A DNA stretch of 64,000 nt, taken from NCBI GenBank assembly GCA_025924815.1, contig JAICHQ010000001.1:62001-126000 (forward strand), given 5' to 3'. A program made the position numbers and the translations under genes. The stretch comes from Nocardioides sp. (GTDB lineage Bacteria > Actinomycetota > Actinomycetes > Propionibacteriales > Nocardioidaceae). Shown here piece after piece: positions 26,198 to 33,482 of the stretch (position 1 is its first letter; every line of letters begins with the position of its first letter). The notes beneath the pieces were generated by a model, which did no database searches, was not told where the DNA came from, and saw only the letters and a list, made by a program, of their open reading frames with translations.

Positions 26198-26821
26198 TCA
26201 GCGGCCGCCCGAGGCGGTACGCGCGGCGGGCGGCAGGTCGGCGTACGACGCCTCGGCGAAGCCTCCACCGGCCAGCTCCACGCGCGCCAGTGCGGGCACC
26301 TGCAGGGCGCACCAGACGGACACGTCCGCCTCGCCGGCGAGGACCCGGTCGCGGAAGGCCGCCCACGGCGTCCACTCCACCTCGGCCACCTCGGACGGGT
26401 CGGGCGTGGGCTCGGTCGTCGTGACGGCGGTGAGGACCGGGCACAGCTCGTTCTCCCGTACGCCGTCGGCCATGGTCGCGGTGTAGCGGAAGGCGGGCAG
26501 CACCAGCCGCACGTCGTCGAGGGTCAACCCGAGCTCCTGCGCACCGCGGCGCGCCACGGCCCCGACCAGACGCTCTCCGGGTGCCGGGTGACCGCAGAAC
26601 GAGTTGGTCCAGACCCCCGGGAAGGTGCGCTTGTCGAGAGCCCGGCGGGTGATCAGCACCCGCCCGGCGGCATCGAAGACGTAGCAGGAGAAGGCCAGGT
26701 GCAGCGGGGTGTCGGCATGGTGCACCCACGCCTTGGGCGCCGTGCCGATCTCGTGGCCGCCCTCGTCGAGCAGCACGACCTCCTCGACGCCGGGCCGGCC
26801 GGACGCCGGGTCGGGGCTCAT
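26198..26821 (-). CDS. idi: Isopentenyl-diphosphate delta-isomerase, type I
   Basis: 207 residues, Nudix-fold isomerase interconverting IPP and DMAPP. Key features: metal-binding His in WVHHADTPLHLAFS, catalytic Cys in NSFCGHP, and catalytic Glu region ENELCPV. The ATG overlaps the stop of the FAD reductase (ATGA). In this cluster it would supply or balance prenyl donors for the UbiA-type prenyltransferase. The length is slightly above E. coli Idi because of a C-terminal extension. Confidence 0.93.
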   Translation of the reverse strand: MSPDPASGRPGVEEVVLLDEGGHEIGTAPKAWVHHADTPLHLAFSCYVFDAAGRVLITRRALDKRTFPGVWTNSFCGHPAPGERLVGAVARRGAQELGLTLDDVRLVLPAFRYTATMADGVRENELCPVLTAVTTTEPTPDPSEVAEVEWTPWAAFRDRVLAGEADVSVWCALQVPALARVELAGGGFAEASYADLPPAARTASGGR

Positions 26822-27843
26822 GCCGGCCCCGCCAGCGCGTTGACCGCGGCCCCGAAGACCGACGGAAGTCGTTCGGCGGCCGGCACCAGCGACCGGCGTA
26901 CCGGGCCGAGCCGGGTCGCACCGAGCAGCGAGGACGTGAGCAGCCGGTAGCGGCGGGTGACCGTTCGCCAGTCGTGCTCGTAGAGCGCGGGGTCCTCGGC
27001 GACCAGCGCGGAGACCGCGGCCCGCGCCTGGGCGACCGCGAGCGCGACGCCCTCGCCGGTGAGGGCGTCGACGTACCCGCCCGCGTCGCCGACCAGCAGC
27101 ACCCGCCCGGCGACCCGGGTGCGGGTGCGCTGGCGCAAGGGACCTGCGCCCAGCACCTCACCGGCCGGCTCGGCGTCGCGCAGCCGGCTGCGCAGCGACG
27201 GGAAGCGGCTCAGGTGCTCCTCGAACGATCGCCGCACCGCGGTCAGCATCGCGACCCCTACGAGGTCGGGGGCCACCGGGGTCACGTAGGCCTCGACGGT
27301 GGCGGCCCAGTGCACCTCGACGTACGACGTCCACGGGGCGAGGCGGTAGTGACGCCGCAGCCCGTAGCGTCGGTGGTGGTGGGCGCGCTCCTCCAGGCCG
27401 AGCCGGCGGCGCAGCGGGGAGTGCAGGCCGTCGGCGGCGACGACGTAGCGGAACCGCTGGCCGTCGACCACGACGCCCTCGGAGTCCTGCCGGACGTTCT
27501 CGGCACAGCGGTGCTCCACCGTGACGCCGGCGGCCGCGACCGTCTCGCCCATCGCGGCGTGCAGGGTCGTGCGTCGTACGCCGCGTCCGAGGGCGTCGCG
27601 GAAGGGTGCGGCGGCGGAGCGCTGCCCGGCGACGTAGCGGATGCCATGCAGGTCGGCGCCATCCGGGTCGACCCCGAGACCTGCGAGCGCCGAGACCGCA
27701 CCCGGCATCAGGCCCTCGCCGCACGCCTTGTCGAGGGTGCCGGCCCGCTTGTCCCACACCGCGACCTCGAGGCCGGCGCGGGCGGCGTACAGCGCGGTGG
27801 CCAGGCCGGCCGGCCCGCCGCCGACGACGAGCAGGTCGTTCAC
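26818..27843 (-). CDS. FAD-dependent oxidoreductase, geranylgeranyl-reductase/monooxygenase type
   Basis: 341 residues. Rossmann motif at the N-terminus (LLVVGGGPAGLATALYAARAG) and the second FAD motif GDAGGYVDALTGEG, with CGEGLMPGA near residue 48, as in geranylgeranyl reductases and class A flavoprotein monooxygenases. It could reduce prenyl double bonds or hydroxylate the polyketide ring. GTG 27843 overlaps the upstream ICMT stop (GTGA) and places the Rossmann motif at residue 3-4; the longer track ORF is shadow. It is part of the coupled PKS-ICMT-FAD-idi set. Confidence 0.85.
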   Translation of the reverse strand: MNDLLVVGGGPAGLATALYAARAGLEVAVWDKRAGTLDKACGEGLMPGAVSALAGLGVDPDGADLHGIRYVAGQRSAAAPFRDALGRGVRRTTLHAAMGETVAAAGVTVEHRCAENVRQDSEGVVVDGQRFRYVVAADGLHSPLRRRLGLEERAHHHRRYGLRRHYRLAPWTSYVEVHWAATVEAYVTPVAPDLVGVAMLTAVRRSFEEHLSRFPSLRSRLRDAEPAGEVLGAGPLRQRTRTRVAGRVLLVGDAGGYVDALTGEGVALAVAQARAAVSALVAEDPALYEHDWRTVTRRYRLLTSSLLGATRLGPVRRSLVPAAERLPSVFGAAVNALAGPA

Positions 27844-28382
27844 GGCGACACCCGGGCGCCGGTGGCATCGGGCGCGGGGAGAGCGGCCAGCGCACGGCTC
27901 TCCACCCCGATCCGGACGGTGAGCAGCGCGGCGTTGCAGACGGTGAAGACGACCGCGGTGATCCACGCGGAGTGCACCAACGGCAGGGCGAAGCCCTCCA
28001 CGACGACCGCGACGTAGTTGGGGTGGGACAGGAGTCGGTAGGGGCCGCCGGTGATCCGCGGCAGGCCGGGCACGACGATCACGCGGGTGTTCCACTGCCG
28101 GCCGAGGGAGGCGATGCACCACCACCGCAGGGCCTGGGACGCGAGCACCAGCGCGAGCATGGTGAGCCCGAGGGCGGGCACGAACGCCGGACGTCGCAGC
28201 CACACCTCCGCCAGGGTCCCGACCAGGAGGCCGGTGTGCAGCACGACCATCACCGGGTAGTGGCCGGCCCCGGTCTCGACGCCTCCGCGTTCGGCGCTCC
28301 AGGCGGCGTTGCGCGTCGAGACCACGAGCTCCGCCAGGCGCTCCAGGCCGACGGCCACGATCAGGACGGTGAACCAGGTCAT
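27840..28382 (-). CDS. Isoprenylcysteine carboxyl methyltransferase (ICMT)-like protein
   Basis: 180 residues, four to five transmembrane helices, with the ICMT/PEMT SAM-binding signature: GRQWNTRVIVVPGLPRITGGPYRLLSHPNYVAVVVEG-type region (short form GPYRLLSHPNYVAV). Bacterial members next to type III PKS genes are thought to O- or C-methylate the phenolic lipid product. The ATG overlaps the PKS stop by 4 nt (ATGA), so expression is coupled. The track ORF beginning at 28640 is an out-of-register extension into the PKS gene. Confidence 0.85.
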   Translation of the reverse strand: MTWFTVLIVAVGLERLAELVVSTRNAAWSAERGGVETGAGHYPVMVVLHTGLLVGTLAEVWLRRPAFVPALGLTMLALVLASQALRWWCIASLGRQWNTRVIVVPGLPRITGGPYRLLSHPNYVAVVVEGFALPLVHSAWITAVVFTVCNAALLTVRIGVESRALAALPAPDATGARVSP

Positions 28383-29464
28383 CGGGTCGCCTCCGGGGCT
28401 CGGAGCAGCACCAGCTCGGAGCAGAAGCCGGGGCCCATCGCGAGCATCAGTCCGTACGACCCGGGCCGGGGTGGACGGTCGGTGAGGGTGTCGGCCAGCA
28501 CGTGGAGCACCGACGCCGACGACAGGTTGCCGATGCGCGCCAACGAGTCCCACGTGACCTGCAGCGCCTCGCGCTCCAGGCCCAGCGCCTCCTGCATCGC
28601 CTCGAGCACCTTCGGTCCGCCCGGGTGCGCGACGTACCACTCGACGTCGCGCTGGGTGAGCCCGTGGTCGGCCAGGAAGCCGCGCACGTCCTCACCGACG
28701 TAGCGCTCGACCAGGGTCGGCACGTTGCTGTCGAGGACGATCTTCAGCCCGGTCGAGCCGACGTCCCAGCCCATCGTCCGTTCGGAGTCGGGGTAGAGCC
28801 GGCTGCGGGCCGCCAGCACGTCGGGCTGCACGACGCTGTGCGCGTGGTGGTCGCGGGCCCGCTCGGCGCCGACGGCGACGACCGCTGCCGCCCCGTCGCC
28901 GAACAGGCCGCTGGCGACGAGGTTGGCCAGGGAGGTGTCGTCGCGCTGCAAGGTCAGCGAGCACAGCTCGACCGACATCAGCACCGCGACGCTGCGCGGG
29001 TGACCGACCAGGTAGTCGTGCAGGCGTGCCACCCCGGCCGCGCCGGCGACGCAGCCGAGCCCGACGAGGGGGACGCGAACGACGTCGGGCCGCATCCCGA
29101 TCAGGGCGGCGACCCGAGCGTCGAGGGACGGTACGGCGAGGCCGGTCACCGTCGCGGACACGATCAGGTCGGCGTCCTCCGGCGTGAGCCCCGCCGCCTT
29201 GAGGGCGTCGGTGACCGCCCGGGCGCCGAGCTCGACCCCGGCCTCGATGAACGCGTCGTTGGACTCGGTGAAGCCCGTCATCTGCCCGTAGCGCTCGAGC
29301 GGCACCGCGAGGTGCCGCGTGTCGACGCAGGCGTTGGCGTGGATCCGCGCCACGACGCCCTCGTCGACCGAGCCACGCAGGAGGTCGTGGGTGAACGACC
29401 GGGTCAGCTCGGTCTGGGGATAGCGGTGCTCGGGGAGCACCCCGCGGACGCTCAGTACTCGCAT
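28379..29464 (-). CDS. Type III polyketide synthase
   Basis: 361 residues, chalcone/stilbene-synthase fold. The triad is intact: Cys in GLGCVAGAAG, His in YVAHPGGPK, Asn in GNLSSASVL. It condenses an acyl-CoA starter with malonyl-CoA units to an alkylresorcinol, alkylpyrone or related ring. GAGGAGA before ATG 29464 sets the start. It heads the overlapping set PKS-ICMT-FAD-idi, 86 nt downstream of the UbiA prenyltransferase. The combination suggests a methylated, possibly prenylated polyketide (inference). Confidence 0.93.
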   Translation of the reverse strand: MRVLSVRGVLPEHRYPQTELTRSFTHDLLRGSVDEGVVARIHANACVDTRHLAVPLERYGQMTGFTESNDAFIEAGVELGARAVTDALKAAGLTPEDADLIVSATVTGLAVPSLDARVAALIGMRPDVVRVPLVGLGCVAGAAGVARLHDYLVGHPRSVAVLMSVELCSLTLQRDDTSLANLVASGLFGDGAAAVVAVGAERARDHHAHSVVQPDVLAARSRLYPDSERTMGWDVGSTGLKIVLDSNVPTLVERYVGEDVRGFLADHGLTQRDVEWYVAHPGGPKVLEAMQEALGLEREALQVTWDSLARIGNLSSASVLHVLADTLTDRPPRPGSYGLMLAMGPGFCSELVLLRAPEATR

Positions 29465-29550
29465 GATGTCTCCTCGTGCGCGGGGTCCGCGGGGTTCAAT
29501 CGACGGTCGGTTCGGGGTGCCGGCGGCGGCGTTCACCGGCCCCCAGGCGG

Positions 29551-30384
29551 TCACGACGCGACCACCGTGATCAAGACGACGTCGACCAGCGCGATTGCGA
29601 TCGCCGCCTGGAACGGCGTACGCCCACGGCCGACGGCCGCCACCACCGCGAGCAGGGCCACCGCGACCAGGGCCCCCCACGCCCAGGCGCCCGGCGCGCC
29701 CGGGCCGAGGGCGGCGACGAGGGAGGCGATCACGAGGAGCACGACGGCGGCCGCGCGACTGATACCGGCACCGAGGCGGTGCGGCAGCCCACGCACCCCG
29801 GTGGCCGCGTCGGCGACCAGGTCGGGCAGCGTGTTCAGGAAGTGGGCCGCGACCCCGAGCGCCGCCGCGGCCGCCATCATCCATGCCGGCGGCCAGTGGT
29901 GGGGTACGTCGGCCAGGGTGACGACGGCCGGCAGCGTCCCGAACGCGGCGGCGTACGGCAGCCACGACCACGCCGTGCCCTTGAGCACGAGGTTGTAGAG
30001 GTGGCCCGAGGCGACGCCGAGACCGAGGTTCACCAGTCCGCTGCGCCAGCCGACCAGCAGCGACAGCACCACACACGCGCCCGCGGCGACGACCAGCCAC
30101 GTCAGCACGGTCGACGGCTCGAGCTCGCCGTTCGCCACCGGCTTGTCGGCGCGACCGACCCGGCGGTCGCGGTCGGCGTCGAGGAGGTCGTTGCCCCAGC
30201 CGATGGTGAGCTGCCCGGCGAGGACGGCGGCGGTCACGACCACTCCCCGGGCCACCGACAGGTCCTGCCCGGCCGCGAGCAGCGCGACGACGGTGGTGAC
30301 CGCGAGGCACGGACCGAGGTGGGCGGCGCGCAGCAACGGAAGCACGTGCCCAGCATCGCGCGGGGCCCCTACCCAGGCGGTCAC
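29551..30384 (-). CDS. UbiA-family prenyltransferase
   Basis: 277 residues, about eight transmembrane helices. The first Mg-diphosphate motif is NDLLDADRD (NDxxDxxxD) and the second is DLVAD with flanking GVRGLPHRLG. It transfers a prenyl chain to an aromatic or other acceptor in the membrane. GTG 30384 with AGGGG upstream is preferred to the track start at 30435, since the extra 17 residues are non-hydrophobic and lack support. It is the promoter-proximal gene of the PKS-III cluster. The natural acceptor may be the PKS product (inference); SCO-type tocopherol or menaquinone roles are less likely given the neighbours. Confidence 0.85.
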   Translation of the reverse strand: MTAWVGAPRDAGHVLPLLRAAHLGPCLAVTTVVALLAAGQDLSVARGVVVTAAVLAGQLTIGWGNDLLDADRDRRVGRADKPVANGELEPSTVLTWLVVAAGACVVLSLLVGWRSGLVNLGLGVASGHLYNLVLKGTAWSWLPYAAAFGTLPAVVTLADVPHHWPPAWMMAAAAALGVAAHFLNTLPDLVADAATGVRGLPHRLGAGISRAAAVVLLVIASLVAALGPGAPGAWAWGALVAVALLAVVAAVGRGRTPFQAAIAIALVDVVLITVVAS

Positions 30385-30611
30385 GGTCTCGTCCCCTCGC
30401 TCCAAAGGCCGTCCGTACCCCTGTGGGCCTCGCACACACGTGACCTGCGGGCACGCTGCCCGACACCCGACCCTGCCGCACCCCTGACGCCCGTGCGTCG
30501 GAACCCCGGGGAGGGCTCAGGGCCTCACCCGATGTGAACGACGCCGGCTCCCGGCAGAGTGGATGACACCGGGGATCCGCCCTGGTCATCACAGCAAGGA
30601 CGTGCACCACC

Positions 30612-30863
30612 ATGAACGACATCCGCGACAGCTTCGCCCGACACGGACTGGTCCGGTCGCGCGACCGGCACCTGCTGGGGGGCGTGTGCGCCGGCCTGGG
30701 CAGCCGGTTCGGCCTCGGACCGTGGACCGCCCGGCGGGTGTTCGTGCTGCTGCTCCTGGTGCTGCCGGGCAGCCAGCTCCTGATCTACCCGATCCTGTGG
30801 ATCCTGATGCCACGGGCGGAGGGCGTGGAGCAGGGTCGGCCCCGGACGGCTCCGGCGACCTGA
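30612..30863 (+). CDS. PspC-domain membrane protein
   Basis: 83 residues. RSRDRHLLGGVCAGLGSRFGLGPWTARRVFVLLLLVLPG is the PspC signature followed by a membrane hairpin (LLIYPILWILMPRAE). PspC-domain proteins take part in envelope-stress signalling; this is a stand-alone short version. It is divergent from ubiA across 227 nt. Confidence 0.9.
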   Translation: MNDIRDSFARHGLVRSRDRHLLGGVCAGLGSRFGLGPWTARRVFVLLLLVLPGSQLLIYPILWILMPRAEGVEQGRPRTAPAT

Positions 30864-30887
30864 TCCTCGGCCCCGCCGGGCCTGCCC

Positions 30888-30893
30888 TACGCT
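30888..30893 (+). promoter_or_regulatory. -10 box TACGCT, leaderless start for the aminotransferase
   Basis: Ends 6 nt before ATG 30900; no Shine-Dalgarno sequence. Confidence 0.45.
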
Positions 30894-30899
30894 CCGGGC

Positions 30900-32255
30900 A
30901 TGGGCGGATCGGGAGTGGACCCGGCGCGGGTGGCCGCGCTCAAGGAGCGCGAGGACGCCACGTTCGTGGCGGCGCGGCCGCGCAGCCAGGAGCTGTGGGC
31001 CGCCGGGCACCGGGTGATGCCGAACGGCGTGCCGATGAGCTGGCTGCGCACGTCGTACGACCACCTGCCGCTGTTCATCGAGTCGGCCGCCGGTGCGCGG
31101 CTGCTCGACGTCGACGGTCACGAGTACGCCGACTTCAACATCGCCGACATGTCCATGTTCACCGGCTACGGCCCGGCTCCCGTGGTCGAGGCGGTGAGCC
31201 GGCAGGTCGTCCGCGGGTCGCAGTACCTGCTGCCGACCGAGGACTCGATCTGGGTCGCCGGCGAGCTGGCGCGGCGCTACGGCCTCCCGCTGTGGCAGTT
31301 CACGCTGGCGGCGTCGAGCGCCAACACCGAGGTGATCCGGATCGCCCGGTCCTCCACCGGCCGCGAGAAGGTGCTCTTCTTCGACGGCAAGTACCACGGC
31401 CACTTCGACGACGTCCTCGTCGAGATCGAGGACGGCCACCTGGTGCCGGAGGAGCACGGCCTGCCGCGCGACGTCACCGCCCGCACGCTCGTCGTACCGT
31501 TCAACGACCTCGAGGCTCTCGAACGCGCGCTCGCGGGGCGGGAGGTGGCGGTGGTGATCACCGAGCCCGCGCTCACCAACAACGTCGGCCTCCTGATGCC
31601 CGACAACGGCTTCCACGACGGGCTGCGTGAGCTGACCCGGCGGACCGGCACGTTGCTGGCCCACGACGAGACCCATACCCAGGTCGTCGGTCCCGGCGGC
31701 CTCACCGCGCAGTGGGGGCTCGCGCCGGACTTCGTGACGGTGGGCAAGTCGATCGCCGCGGGGATCCCGTTGGGGGCCTACGGGATGACCGAGGAGGTGG
31801 CGGCAGTCCTGCAGCGCCCCGCCGGGCGTGACGACCGGAAGCCACAGGTCGCGGTCGGCGGCACGCTGTTCGGGAACCCGGTCTCCATGGCCGCGGCACG
31901 GGCGGCGATGGGCGAGGTCCTGACCGACGAGGCCTACGCCCACACCCAACGGCTCGGTGGCCGGCTCTCCGACGGGCTGGCCGAGGTGGTCGCCGCCTCG
32001 GGACTGCGCTGGACGACGCACCGGTTCTGGCCGCGCAGCGGGATGACGTTCGCCCCGACCATGGCGCGGACGGCGGCCGAGGCGATCGTGGATCTCGACG
32101 TGCCCCTGCGCCGCCTCGCGCGGGTCTACCTCGCCAACCGGGGGGTCTGGGACGCCATCGTCGGCGCCGGTCCCACCTGCTGCGTCGCCGCCACCGACGA
32201 GGACGTCGACGCCTACCTCGCGGCCTTCACCGGCCTCGTCGCCGAGCTGACCTGA
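30900..32255 (+). CDS. Class III PLP aminotransferase (glutamate-1-semialdehyde-aminomutase-like)
   Basis: 451 residues. The PLP lysine lies in VTVGKSIAAGIPLGAYG, the ring-binding Asp in LLAHDETHTQ, and the glycine-rich phosphate loop region is AASSANTEVIR. The ATG-proximal part (PNGVPMSWLRTSYDHLPLFIESAAGARLLDVDGHEYADFN) is of GSA-aminomutase type, but there are no haem-biosynthesis genes nearby, so a transaminase of an amino acid or amine is more likely. The substrate is not identifiable. It is transcribed from its own leaderless promoter. Confidence 0.88.
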   Translation: MGGSGVDPARVAALKEREDATFVAARPRSQELWAAGHRVMPNGVPMSWLRTSYDHLPLFIESAAGARLLDVDGHEYADFNIADMSMFTGYGPAPVVEAVSRQVVRGSQYLLPTEDSIWVAGELARRYGLPLWQFTLAASSANTEVIRIARSSTGREKVLFFDGKYHGHFDDVLVEIEDGHLVPEEHGLPRDVTARTLVVPFNDLEALERALAGREVAVVITEPALTNNVGLLMPDNGFHDGLRELTRRTGTLLAHDETHTQVVGPGGLTAQWGLAPDFVTVGKSIAAGIPLGAYGMTEEVAAVLQRPAGRDDRKPQVAVGGTLFGNPVSMAAARAAMGEVLTDEAYAHTQRLGGRLSDGLAEVVAASGLRWTTHRFWPRSGMTFAPTMARTAAEAIVDLDVPLRRLARVYLANRGVWDAIVGAGPTCCVAATDEDVDAYLAAFTGLVAELT

Positions 32256-32261
32256 CCTCGC

Positions 32262-32894
32262 TCAGCGCCGGTGCAGCCGGACCACGAGGTCGGTCTTGTG
32301 GTGTGCACCCGCACCCAGGGCGACCGCGCGCCCGCGGCGCTCGTCGACCTCCACGTCCCATCCACCGCGCTCGACGGCGGCGCCGCGGACCTGGTCGGGG
32401 CTGACGTAGTCGTCCGGGTCGCAGCCCTGCTCCAGGGCGTGGTCGCGGTCGATGTCCGCGTGGTGGACCACCAGCAGCGTGCCGCCCGGGGCCACCAGGT
32501 CGAGCAGCCGCCGCTCGGCCTCGCCGGTCGGCGACCGCAGGAGCGCGGGATACATGACGCTGACCAGGTCGTACGGCGCGCCCGGCAGCGACGCCTCGAG
32601 GAGACCGGCAGCAACGCCCTCGACCCGCACGCCGGCGGTCGCGGCCATCGCCTCGGTGCGTGCGACCGCCTTGGCCGAGATGTCCAACGCGGTGACCTGC
32701 CAGCCCTGTCCGGCCAGCCACACCGAGTCGGCGCCCTCGCCGCACCCGACGTCGAGGGCACGGCCGGGGCGGAGTCCGGCGGCCTCGGCGACGAGCGCCT
32801 CGTTGGGGTCTCCGCTCCAGACCTGCTCGCCGGAGTAGCGCTCGTCCCACTCCTCGGCGGAGTGGGCGGGATGGCCGACGTGGTGCTCGCTCAC
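32262..32894 (-). CDS. SAM-dependent class I methyltransferase
   Basis: 210 residues. WDERYSGEQVWSGDPNEALV at the N-terminus is typical of TehB/thiopurine-like methyltransferases; motif I is ALDVGCGEGADSVWLA and motif II ends VTALDIS. Possible roles include detoxification of small thiol or metalloid compounds, but no substrate can be named. The GTG start at 32894 has CAGACT 6 nt upstream and no ribosome binding site. It is convergent with the aminotransferase (6-nt gap). Confidence 0.85.
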   Translation of the reverse strand: MSEHHVGHPAHSAEEWDERYSGEQVWSGDPNEALVAEAAGLRPGRALDVGCGEGADSVWLAGQGWQVTALDISAKAVARTEAMAATAGVRVEGVAAGLLEASLPGAPYDLVSVMYPALLRSPTGEAERRLLDLVAPGGTLLVVHHADIDRDHALEQGCDPDDYVSPDQVRGAAVERGGWDVEVDERRGRAVALGAGAHHKTDLVVRLHRR

Positions 32895-32900
32895 GGGACC

Positions 32901-32906
32901 AGTCTG
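32901..32906 (-). promoter_or_regulatory. -10-like CAGACT, leaderless start for the methyltransferase
   Basis: Ends 6 nt before GTG 32894. It deviates from TANNNT at the first base. Confidence 0.3.
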
Positions 32907-32977
32907 CCCGAGCCGGACGACTCACCGCCGTGGTGGGCGTGGTCATCCGACCCGGCGGGGCACTGCCCGGCACGTCG

Positions 32978-32983
32978 TAGGCT
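32978..32983 (+). promoter_or_regulatory. -10 box TAGGCT, leaderless start
   Basis: Ends 7 nt before ATG 32991 of the 154-residue hypothetical gene; no Shine-Dalgarno sequence. Confidence 0.45.
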
Positions 32984-32990
32984 CGCCGGC

Positions 32991-33455
32991 ATGGAGCGCG
33001 TGTGGATGTTCGACGACCTGGCGATCACCGTGGCCCGGATCGACTTCCTCGATCCGGCTCTCGTGGCAGAGCCCGACGTGCGCGAGCGCGGGGTGCGGGT
33101 CGAGATCCGGCCGGTGGGCTCGGCGACGGACGGGTCGGTCTACGCCTCCCCCACGCGCACCCTCGGGGCGGCGACCTGCCGGATCGACTTCCTGGAGTCC
33201 GCTCCCGGCGCGGCCGACCGGATGCACTGGCACCCGACGATGCTGGCGGGCGAACCGGGCGATCGGACGTTCGACCACGACATGCCGGCCGACCCGGCCG
33301 GCTGGCTGACCCGCTACCTCCACGGCCTCGGCGTCGACGCCGTCCGGGCGTCGGCCCAGGAGATCGGCGCGGCCGTCGACAGCGGCCTGGCCTGGGCGCG
33401 CGCGACCCCGTGGCCCGACGTGGAGCGCGACGAACGCGGCATGGCCGTCACCTGA
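32991..33455 (+). CDS. Hypothetical protein of 154 residues
   Basis: Starts MERVWMFDDLAITVARIDFLDPA and contains a His-rich central segment (ADRMHWHPTMLAGEPGDRTFDHDMP) that could bind a metal. There are no transmembrane helices or signal peptide. The family is not recognised. ATG 32991 is chosen over the long track ORF because the upstream part is antisense to the methyltransferase and because a TAGGCT -10 lies 7 nt before the ATG. It is divergent from that methyltransferase. Confidence 0.65.
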   Translation: MERVWMFDDLAITVARIDFLDPALVAEPDVRERGVRVEIRPVGSATDGSVYASPTRTLGAATCRIDFLESAPGAADRMHWHPTMLAGEPGDRTFDHDMPADPAGWLTRYLHGLGVDAVRASAQEIGAAVDSGLAWARATPWPDVERDERGMAVT

Positions 33456-33482
33456 CCCCGGACGGGTCGCAGCCGGCGAGCG

